64,000 nucleotides of DNA from Smittia aterrima (lineage: Eukaryota > Arthropoda > Insecta > Diptera > Chironomidae), in the NCBI GenBank assembly GCA_033063855.1, contig CP093829.1, forward strand, positions 692,243-756,242, read 5' to 3'. Of this stretch, positions 18,955-27,648 are shown in pieces. The translations under genes and the position numbers were made by a program. The notes beneath the pieces are model-generated. The model did no database searches. It worked only from the letters and a program-made list of their open reading frames with translations, and was not told the DNA's origin. Position 1 is the first letter of the stretch, and every line of letters begins with the position of its first letter.

Positions 18955-19857
18955 ATGGCTTCAAGATTTCTTCGTTTTAAAGGTTTGGTGGCTCCAACTT
19001 TCACGCCATTCAATAAAAAGTTTCAAATTAATTTCGATGTGATTGAGCCATACGCGAAAATGCTGAAGTCAAAAGGAATCTCTGCGATTCTCGTGAATGG
19101 AACATCAGGCGAAGGAATGTCTCTATCAGTTGACGAACGAAAGAAGGTCACTGAGAAGTGGTCAGAGGTTTGCAAGAAGCTCGACATACTCGTAATGGCT
19201 CAAATCGGAGGCTGTCCATTAGCTGATGTCAAAGAGCTTGCTAAACATGCAGCAGAAGTTGAAGTCGATGGAGTCTTGTGTCTTCCTGAGATATACTTCA
19301 GACCAAAAAATATCGATAAGCTCGTCGATTACATGAGCGACGTTTCGGAAAACTGCTCGGAGCTTCCTCTTTATTATTATCACAATCCGATGATGTCACT
19401 TGTTGATTTGCCCATGGCAAGTTTTATGGAATTAGCGAAGAAGAAGATTCCATCATTTTCCGGCATCAAATATTCCTCGACTGATCTTGATAAAGCAGTT
19501 CCATGTCTTAAGCATGGACAAGTCTTTATCGGCTGCAATCCAATTTTCGTTGGAGCACTCGCCTTGGGATTCGAGAATGCAATCATGACACCAATCAACA
19601 TTAAACCTGAAGCGAGTCAGAAGATGATCGAGTTAATTGAGAAAGGAAAAGTCGTCGAAGCTCGCGAGGAACAGAACAAGCTCAATCGCTTTCTCGATGG
19701 AGCTTTAAGCAAAAGTAAAAGTTTTGATAAAATCTAAGACAAACATTATTTAAGCTTTTTAATTTCAGGAAAAGGAGACTGGGTTCTCTCAATGAAGGAA
19801 GCTTTCAACGAGGAATTTAAAGAATTGCAACTTGGGTCAACTCGAAAGCCTCTTTAA
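18955..19857 (+). CDS. Npl: N-acetylneuraminate lyase (sialic acid aldolase)
   Basis: Two exons, 18955-19714 and 19769-19857, give 282 residues from the ATG of MASRFLRFKG. The fold is the DapA/NanA class I aldolase barrel. GTSGEG at 49-54 is the substrate carboxylate loop. Tyr142 in YYYHNP is the catalytic tyrosine, and Lys172 in FSGIKYSSTD is the Schiff-base lysine. The enzyme splits sialic acid into N-acetylmannosamine and pyruvate in the cytosol. Length is slightly below the roughly 300-320 residues of animal NPL. The second exon supplies the C-terminal helix; the intron argues against recent bacterial transfer. The promoter has GATA-type sites. As far as I recall Drosophila has no clear orthologue, so its presence is notable. 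A related dihydrodipicolinate-synthase-like activity cannot be excluded. Confidence 0.85.
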
Positions 19858-20176
19858 AAGCCACTCAATGAAGTGGCTGAAATTAAAAGCTTCGTTCATT
19901 GAAACGGTCGTTTTCATTTTGTCTACAAAAAGCCTTTGAGGAAAAAGCTCCAAAAATTTATTGTCAAAAATGCTTTATGATAATAACTTTTATTTGAACC
20001 TTATATTTCATTTGAGAGCTGAATAAACTTTGAGCAAAACCTTCGAGATGAAAATGAGATAAAAACTGTGGACTAGCTACAATTTTCACTCAGATATTTT
20101 TTTAACGTAGACTTGGTAAATTTACAAAGTGTGACTTGTGCTTCTGTGAAAAATTGTTGAAAACGAATTTACGGAA
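19858..20176. other. intergenic, lyase 3' flank and Ebony-1 promoter
   Basis: Carries a probable poly(A) signal for the lyase (AATAAA near 20022) and the Ebony-1 core promoter listed separately. No coding sequence seen. Confidence 0.45.
20059..20095 (+). promoter_or_regulatory. Ebony-1 core promoter (TATA-like plus initiator)
   Basis: ATAAAAACTG begins at 20059 and the initiator TCAGATA begins at 20090, 32 bases from the T of the TATA-like box to the proposed start A at 20092. The same words with the same spacing stand before Ebony-2. Confidence 0.5.
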
Positions 20177-22850
20177 ATGGGATCAATAGCAGAAACTTCT
20201 GTTTTACAAGGATATGCAGCGACATTTGAAATATTGACTCTTAAACAAATGTTTGAAGAGCGATCGGTACTCTTCTCGAGTGAAAAGTTAGCTTTGATTT
20301 TTCTGGATGAGAATGGTCAAGAAAGGAAAACGAGTTACAAAAACTTAAACCGCGAAGCGAATAAAATTGCTTCAGCTTTTTTGAACATCATAAGATTGAA
20401 TCAGCTTCAAGCTAACAATGAGGGTGATTGGATAGTTGCAGTTTGCATGAAACCATCTGATCGATTAGTGACTTTGTTGCTTGCGATTTGGAAATGCGGA
20501 GGTAAAAAATAAGTTCCAATCAAACTGATTTGTGCTGAGTTCTCTTTTGCTTTTCTCAGCTGCCTATTTGCCATTCGACGTGTCATGTCCATCAAACCGA
20601 TTCAATAAAATTTTAGAAGAAGCCAGACCTGTCTTGGTAAATATATGAACAGAACGTTTCAATTTCACTTGAGTAAATAAAAAATAATTTCAGATAATTT
20701 CTGACGACGTTCTCGACGTTACAGAAGAATTGAGTTTGTTATTGAAATTTAGTGAACTTGAAAAGGCAGCAACGAAATTTGACAATGAAAAAATAGCCAC
20801 CAATTCGATGTTAGGCTTAGACGATCCATCTAACTTGGCTCTTGTCTTGTACACGTCAGGATCGACTGGAGCTCCAAAAGGAGTTCGAATAACTCACGCT
20901 GCGGTTCAAAATCGATTGGCATGGCAATGGAGACAACTTCCTTACACGAAAACAGAAGTTTATGGAATTTTCAAAACAGCTTTGACATTCGTCGATTCCA
21001 TCTGTGAAATTTGGGGACCGTTATTGAATGGAATGACTCTCGTGATTGCTCAACATGAAATCGCAAAGAATCCGAAACAATTTATTGACTTACTAGAAGA
21101 GTTCAAGATCGAACGGTTGGTCCTCGTTCCAACTCTTCTACAAACACTTTTGATGTTTCTACAAAATAATGAAAAGAAACTTCTCGGAAGCCTCAAGATT
21201 TGGGTCTGCTCTGGAGAAGCTTTGTCGCTGCAACTCGCAAAAGATTTCTTTGAATATTTCTCTGAAGAACATCACGCGCTTTATAATTTTTACGGATCGA
21301 CTGAAATGACAGCCGATGTCACATTTTTCAAATGTGAGTCCAAAAAACAACTCGAAAACTTGGATCGTTTGCCACTTGGACGCCCGATCGACAACACAAA
21401 AATCTTTTTACTCGGCTCGAACCTGGAACCAGTTAATAACGGAGAAATCGGAGAAATTTTAGTGTCTGGCCGTAATCTTTTCGATGGATACGTAAACGGA
21501 AGAGATCCTGAACGTCTCATTGAAAATCCTTTTACGATTGATCCGTTTCACTCGAAGCTTTTCAGAACTGGAGATTTTGGATCGTTACTCGATGGTAATC
21601 TTTACTATGAAGGAAGATTCGACAGTCAAATTAAGATCAGAGGTCACAGAGTTGATCTCACAGAAATCGAGGAAAGTTTGGAATCTTTAAGTTTCGTTGA
21701 GAAAGGAAAAGTTCTTTGTTATCACGCTGGTGAGTCTGATCAAGCTCTGCTCGCGTTTTGTGTAATCAATTTTCCTAAAACTGAAATTGAAATCGAAAAT
21801 GAGCTCAAGTCAAAGCTGATGAGTTACATGTTGCCACAAGTCATTGTCGTCGATTCATTTCCTCTTCTCGTGAATGGAAAAGTTGATCGTCAATTGCTTT
21901 TGAAAATCTACGAAAAACGTCAAACAGAAGTTGAAATGAATTTCGACGGAATCGATGAAGAAAACTTGGAAAAAGCTAAAACTCTGTTTGAAACCATCTC
22001 GAGCTCAATTGGTCAGTCACTTCGTTCCGAGATTAAAAAATCTTCAAATTTCTATGAATTGGGAGGAAATTCATTGAATTCAATTTCCGTAATCTCTGAA
22101 TTGCGAAGTAAAAACTTTTTCATTTCGATTATGGATTTCATTTCTGCAGAAACTCTTGGCGATGTCATTGAAAAAATGAAGAAGTCTGAAGAAAAAAATT
22201 CTTCAGTTCTGTGCAATTTTAATCTGCTGAGCTTCCCACTAAGCGAAGAAAACAGAGAAGAAGCGGTTAACATTACAGCAGAATGTTTCCTAAATAGAGG
22301 AGACTTAGAGCAATTTTTTAAAATGCAACATGAAGACTACGTCAACTTTCTCGAAGCAGGATGGGACTTTTACCTTTCTGAAAACTTAAGTTTTGTTGTG
22401 AAGGATTCGTCAAGACGAATTGTTGGAGTTTCTGTAAATTTTGACATGAGAAATGATCCCAAGATTCAATCTTACTCGCATCTTGCCGTGATTGATGCTC
22501 TTTTTGCGTTTCTCGATGGACCGATCAGATCAAAACTTTTGACAGGAAATGACAACCGAGTTTTTTACGCTTTCTTAATGGCGACGATTCCTGAACTTAA
22601 TGCAAAGCAAAACATTGAGTTGATGCTTTTCATGGAACGTGAGGTTCTGGAGGTCGCAAAACGAAACTTTTTTGATAGCATCATGACTTGGAACATTTCG
22701 TCAGTGGCTCAAGAAATTGGAGCCAATGTTTTCGACTACAAAACATTGTTGGAATATCAAGTGAACCAATATGTTTCTGCCGATGGATTGAAACCTTTCG
22801 TAGCAGCTCCAGATTCTATGAAAGTAGTTGCTCATTGGAAAGAAATTTAA
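20177..22850 (+). CDS. ebony: Ebony-type beta-alanyl amine synthetase, copy 1
   Basis: Three exons, 20177-20501, 20560-20636 and 20694-22850, give 852 residues, close to the 879 of fly Ebony. Domain order is adenylation, carrier, amine-selecting. Adenylation motifs: YTSGSTG about 187, TFVDSICEIWGP about 232 (Asp likely holds the beta-alanine amine), YNFYGSTEMT about 331, FRTGDFG about 425, KIRGHRVDL about 447 and NGKVDRQ about 528. The carrier motif GGNSLNS puts the phosphopantetheine on Ser594. The C-terminal roughly 220 residues match Ebony's GNAT-like amine-selecting domain. Known role: joins beta-alanine to dopamine for cuticle tanning and to histamine for neurotransmitter recycling in glia. 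All catalytic motifs are intact. It differs from copies 2 and 3 mainly at the N terminus and in the amine-selecting domain. Confidence 0.93.
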
Positions 22851-23190
22851 TTTCACGACTACACTTGCATTTTTTTCTGCCATTGTAATTTTTCGCAAAA
22901 ATATTTTTTCTTTATCTCTGAGATTTTTTTTACTTTATCATTTTCATACATTCACACATCTACAAATGAAGACAATGTGCACATTTTGCATCTGCACATT
23001 CGACTTTTTTGCGATTGCACATTCATCCGTTTTGATATTAATATTTCCATCTTCCATTGGGAGCAGTGCTCTCAAGGCGAGGCAATATAAAACTAACGTG
23101 TATTAGTTTCAGTTTTTCTTTTTGGATGACATTACTTGCTCTGTGCACTAGCTTTCACTATTAGTGTCAAAGTGTAGTGCGCTCTAATGC
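22851..23190. other. intergenic between Ebony-1 and Ebony-2
   Basis: Contains the 3' flank of copy 1. It also has a second possible TATA box (TATAAAA at 23086-23092) with an initiator-like TTCAGTTT whose A is at 23111. I favour the pair at 23191-23228 for Ebony-2 because copy 1 shares it, but both could be used. Confidence 0.4.
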
Positions 23191-23228
23191 TATAAAAACT
23201 GTTGACTTCTATAAGTTGCTTGTCAGAT
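23191..23228 (+). promoter_or_regulatory. Ebony-2 core promoter (TATA plus initiator)
   Basis: TATAAAAACTG at 23191 and TCAGATA at 23223, 32 bases from the second T of the TATA box to the proposed start A at 23225, as in copy 1. A leader of about 90 bases would follow. Confidence 0.5.
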
Positions 23229-23315
23229 AATTTTTAAAAATCGACTTGATAACTTTAACTTTATTCGAAGTGTGTTATATTTGCGTTAACAATTATTTAA
23301 ACTGAATCTACGAAA

Positions 23316-25980
23316 ATGTGTTCTAAAACAGAAGTTTCAATTTTACACGGAGATGAAACGTCATTTAAACTAATGACTTTAAAAAAAATGTTTGAAGATC
23401 GATCGGAGCTTCTAGAGAGCGATAAGTTAGCATTGATTTTCCAGGATGAGAATGGACAAGAAAGGAAAACGAGTTACAAAACCTTAAATCTCAAAGCGAA
23501 TAAAATTGCTTCAGCTTTATTGAACATCATAAGATTGAATCAACTTCAAGCCAACAACGACGGTGATTGGATTGTTGCAGTTTGCATGAAGCCATCTGAT
23601 CGTTTAGTTACTTTGTTGCTTGCGATTTGGAAATGCGGAGGTAAAATAAATTCGAGTCAAAGTTTGATTTGTGCTGAGTTCTCTTTTGCTTTTCTCAGCT
23701 GCCTATTTGCCATTCGACGTGTCATGTCCATCAAACCGATTCAATAAAATATTAGAGGAAGCCAGACCTGTCTTGGTAAATATATGAACAGAACGTATAA
23801 ACTTCACTTGAGTAAATAAAAAATAATTTCAGATAATTTCTGACGACGTTCTCGACGTTACAGAAGAATTGAGTTTGTTATTGAAATTTAGTGAACTTGA
23901 AAAGGCAGCAACGGAATTTGACGATGAAAAAATAGCCACCAATTCGATTTTAAGCCTAGACGATCCATCTAACTTGGCTCTTGTCTTGTACACGTCAGGA
24001 TCAACTGGAGTTCCAAAAGGCGTTCGATTAACTCACGCTGCGGTTCAAAATCGATTGGAATGGCAATGGAGACAACTTCCTTACACGAAAACAGAAGTTT
24101 ATGGAATTTTCAAAACATCCTTAACATTCCTTGATTCCTTCTGTGAAATTTGGGGACCGTTATTGAATGGAATGACACTCGTGATTGCTCCACATGAAAT
24201 CGCAAAAAATCCGAAACAATTGGTTGACTTACTAGAAGAGTTCAAGATCAAACGGATGGTCCTCGTTCCAACTCTTCTACAAACACTTTTGATGTATCTA
24301 CAAAATAATGAAAAGAAACTTCTCGGAAGTCTCAAGATTTGGGTCTGCTCTGGAGAAGCTTTGTCGCTGCAACTCGCAAAAGATTTCTTTGAATATTTCT
24401 CTGAAGAACATCACGCGCTTTATAATTTTTACGGATCGACTGAAATGACAGCCGATGTCACATTTTTCAAATGTGGGTCGAAGAAGCAACTCGAAAGCTT
24501 GGATCGTGTGCCACTTGGGCGCCCGATCGACAACACAAAAATCTTTTTACTCGACTCGAACCTGGAACCAGTTAAAAATGGAGAAATCGGAGAAATTTTA
24601 GTGTCCGGCCGTAATCTTTTCGATGGATACGTAAACGGAAGAGATCCTGATCGTCTCATTGAAAATCCTTTTACGATTGATCCGTTTCACTCGAAGCTTT
24701 TCAGAACTGGAGATTTTGGGTCGTTACTCGATGGTAATCTTTACTATGAAGGAAGATTCGACAGTCAAATTAAGATCAGAGGTCACAGAGTTGATCTCAC
24801 AGAAGTCGAGGAAAGTTTGGAATCTTTAAGTTTCGTTGAGAAAGGAAAAGTTCTTTGCTATCACGCTGGCGAGTCTGATCAATCTCTGCTCGCGTTTTGT
24901 GTAATTAATTTTCCTAAAACTGAAATTGAAATCGAAAATGAACTCAAGTCGAAGTTGGTGAGTTACATGTTGCCACAAGTCATCGTCGTCGATTCGTTTC
25001 CGCTTTATGTTAGTGGAAAAATTGATCGTCAATTGCTTTTGAAAATCTACGAAGAACGTCAGACAGAAATTGAAATGAACTTCGATGGAATCGATGAAGA
25101 AAACTTGGAGAAAGCTAAAACGCTGTTCGAAACCATTTCGAGCTCAATTGGCCGGTCACTTCGTTCGGAGATTAAAAAATCAGCAAATTTCTATGAATTG
25201 GGAGGAAATTCATTGAATTCAATTTCCGTGATCTCTGAGTTGCGTGATAAAAACTTTTTCATTTCGATCATGGATTTCATTTCTGCAGAAACTCTTGGCG
25301 ATGTCATTGAAAAAATGAAGAAGTCTGAAGAAAAAAATTCTTCAGTTCTGTGCAATTTCAATCTGATGAGCTTTCCATTAAGCGAAGAAAACAGGAAAGA
25401 GGCAACCAGCATCTCAGCAGAATGTTTTGTAAACAGGGAACAATGCTTAAAGTTGCGACATGAAAATTACGACAATATTCTCCAAGCTAGATGGGACTTT
25501 TACCTTTCTGAGAACTTAAGTTTTGTTGTGAAGGACTCGACAGGACGAATTGTTGGAGTTTCTGTAAATTTTGATGTTCGTAATGAACCCAAGATTCAAT
25601 CATATGCAAATATTTCCGCGATTCATTCTCTTATTGCGTTTCTCGATGGTCCCATCAGATCAAAACTTTTGACAGGAAATGAAAATCGAGTTCTTTACGC
25701 TTTCTTAATGGCGACGATTCCTGAACTTAATGCAAAGCAAAACATTGAGTTGATTTACTTTATGGAACGAGAAGTTTTAAAGGTCGCAAAAAGAAATAAC
25801 TTTGATAGCATCATAGCTTGGAATACGTCGGCAGTGACTCAAGAATTTGGATCTAACGTTTTCGACTACAAAACACTGTTGGAATATCAAGTGAACCAAT
25901 ATGTTTCTGCCAATGGCTCAAAGCCTTTCGAAGCAGCTCCAGATTCTATGAAAATAATTGCTCATTGGAAAAAAATTTAA
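23316..25980 (+). CDS. ebony: Ebony-type beta-alanyl amine synthetase, copy 2
   Basis: Three exons, 23316-23640, 23699-23775 and 23833-25980, give 849 residues. All adenylation motifs and the carrier motif GGNSLNS are intact. Relative to copies 1 and 3 the adenylation motif near residue 232 reads TFLDSFCEIWGP instead of TFVDSICEIWGP, close to the beta-alanine pocket. The amine-selecting domain has a three-residue deletion in the segment NREQCLKLRHENYDNILQAR and many substitutions. Exon 2 and both introns are almost identical to copy 1, while the first roughly 45 residues differ strongly. It lies 465 bases downstream of copy 1 in the same direction with its own core promoter. Probably active; substrate range may differ. 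Confidence 0.93.
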
Positions 25981-26259
25981 TATCTCACTTATGGATAAAG
26001 ATTCACTGCAAACATTTTAGTCGCTGTGTTGACAAAACGAGAAAATGAATTTGAGCTCCCGGTTCATGATTTTTTGGTCTGAAGTAGTTTTCAGGAAAAT
26101 TCAAGACTCAGTCAACTTTAACTTTTGCCGAATTTCAAAATGATAACGAAAAGCCAAAATAAAATAAAAAAAAATACGTTTTAGAAAGTTCAGTAGTTTT
26201 ATTAAGTAGAAAGAAATATTTCTACAATCTATTTTATTTTATATAAAAGTTTTGAATCC
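25981..26259. other. convergent 3' flanks of Ebony-2 and LRR-BTB D
   Basis: Minus-strand poly(A) signal candidates for gene D are TTTATT at 26198-26203 and near 26232. TACGTTTTAGAAAGTTCA at about 26175 is a short relic of the LRR-BTB 3' flank seen after genes B and C. No coding sequence. Confidence 0.5.
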
Positions 26260-27363
26260 TTATTCAAGCAACTTTTTGTACTCGCGGCGATTGTCAATTA
26301 ATTTCTTGAGTTTTGCTGGATCTTCCATCAATTTTGGAGGCAAAGGATCTGGAAACTGCCAACCAATCATTTTGAATGCATTTTCCTTCAATTCTTCAGC
26401 TTTGTGTTGATGGGCGAACAAAAACATGTCGTAAGCGTTGTCCTGGTTGAGCTCGTTGGAAATAATTTCTTCGTAAGCAGATTTCATGTTTCGGATTTTG
26501 AATTTTTGTGCGATAATGAAATTATCCTTTGCGTTGTCTTCATGAATGATCTCGTTTGTGTAGAGGAAGTGGAGCAAGGACTCAACAGAAATTGGAGTGA
26601 AATCATTTATTTTGAGTTCTGTTTCTTCTTTGTGGTCTTCAAACATTTTAGACATCTCTGAGCTTTTAATTGCGAGAACTGATCGGTGAACATTGAATTG
26701 CTTGTCACCTGAGATTATCTTGAAATCAGAGAAGCATCCGGTTGTCCACATCTTCTTGATTACTTCATTGTTGTCTTCAGCTGCGATGTCAATTAATTTA
26801 ATAGATTTGCGGTATTTCGCGTCGATCGTTTTCATTATTTCTTCAAGTGATTTGTGTGACGATCGATCGATATTATTTGAATTGTAACAAGCATTAAGGT
26901 TTTTGTTTTCGCGAAGATCTACTGAAACTCCAGGTCTACCAAAGAGAGGCTTCAACAAATTTGATGATGTGAATTCGATTTGATTGTTGTCGAATGAAAC
27001 AAAGCGTAACTTCGGCATGTCTGTTAACAAATCATCAGGAAGTGAAGTTAAACGGCAAGTATCCACCAAAAGAGTTTCCAACTTTTCAAGTCCTTGCAAG
27101 TCTTGTTTTGATATTTCTTTGATTCCGCAATAATGGAATTTCAATTCCATCAAATTCGGAAAATGTTTGTTAAGATCTCGTGGAATGTATTCAAGATTTG
27201 GTCCGTTACTGATATAAAGTCCTTTGACGTCTGCATTAGTTTTTCCGAAAAGATGATTTCCTTTGAACGCTTTTATCACTTGTCCTGGTTCTTTGATTTC
27301 GGCGCCGTTTACACTGCACTTGTAATCAGAATGAACAAAGAAGAAATCACAGTTTACTTCCAT
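26260..27363 (-). CDS. LRR-BTB protein D
   Basis: Single exon, 367 residues, starting MEVNCDFFFVHSDYKCSV. It has the same parts as A to C: Cys cap with the GNHLFGKTNADV motif, leucine-rich repeats (KLETLLVDTCRLTSLPDD), linker, BTB domain (CFSDFKIISGDKQFNVHRSV, SVESLLHFLYT), BACK-like helices and a charged tail. It is the most divergent intact member, especially in the linker (SIKLIDIAAEDNNEVIKK) and the last 40 residues. It lies inside the Ebony block, between copies 2 and 3, on the same strand as copy 3. No signal peptide. Function unknown. Confidence 0.86.
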   Translation of the reverse strand: MEVNCDFFFVHSDYKCSVNGAEIKEPGQVIKAFKGNHLFGKTNADVKGLYISNGPNLEYIPRDLNKHFPNLMELKFHYCGIKEISKQDLQGLEKLETLLVDTCRLTSLPDDLLTDMPKLRFVSFDNNQIEFTSSNLLKPLFGRPGVSVDLRENKNLNACYNSNNIDRSSHKSLEEIMKTIDAKYRKSIKLIDIAAEDNNEVIKKMWTTGCFSDFKIISGDKQFNVHRSVLAIKSSEMSKMFEDHKEETELKINDFTPISVESLLHFLYTNEIIHEDNAKDNFIIAQKFKIRNMKSAYEEIISNELNQDNAYDMFLFAHQHKAEELKENAFKMIGWQFPDPLPPKLMEDPAKLKKLIDNRREYKKLLE

Positions 27364-27378
27364 TTCGCAATAATTATG

Positions 27379-27480
27379 AAATAAAGATTCGATTTTGAGT
27401 AAACGTGGTTCTGATCCATTGACTCGGAATACACAAATCTTCTTGATCCTTTGTTCTGGAATACACGATTTTTAAAAATA
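27379..27480 (-). repeat. conserved 5' flank of LRR-BTB D
   Basis: Near-identical in long stretches to 6181-6287 upstream of gene A (for example GAGTAAACGTGGTTCTGATC). The rest of the gap to 27648 is the 3' UTR of Ebony-3, with a minus-strand AATAAA (TTTATT at 27505-27510). Confidence 0.7.
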
Positions 27481-27648
27481 ATAGAACTGTTAAACATTTT
27501 TAGCTTTATTTGTTGCAAGAAAAACTGAAGTGTGGATACAAAAAACCATTTAGATCTAAATGAAGAAATTGAATTTAGGAATATTATCAATCAATTTTAA
27601 GTCTTTCATAAACTGAAAGCTTCATTTTTTAGTGTAAATATCCAAAAG

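Noticed and set aside
18955..19857. Recent bacterial transfer as origin of the sialate lyase
   Set aside because: The gene has a GT-AG intron and a local insect-type promoter, and its base use matches its neighbours. An ancient transfer cannot be excluded.
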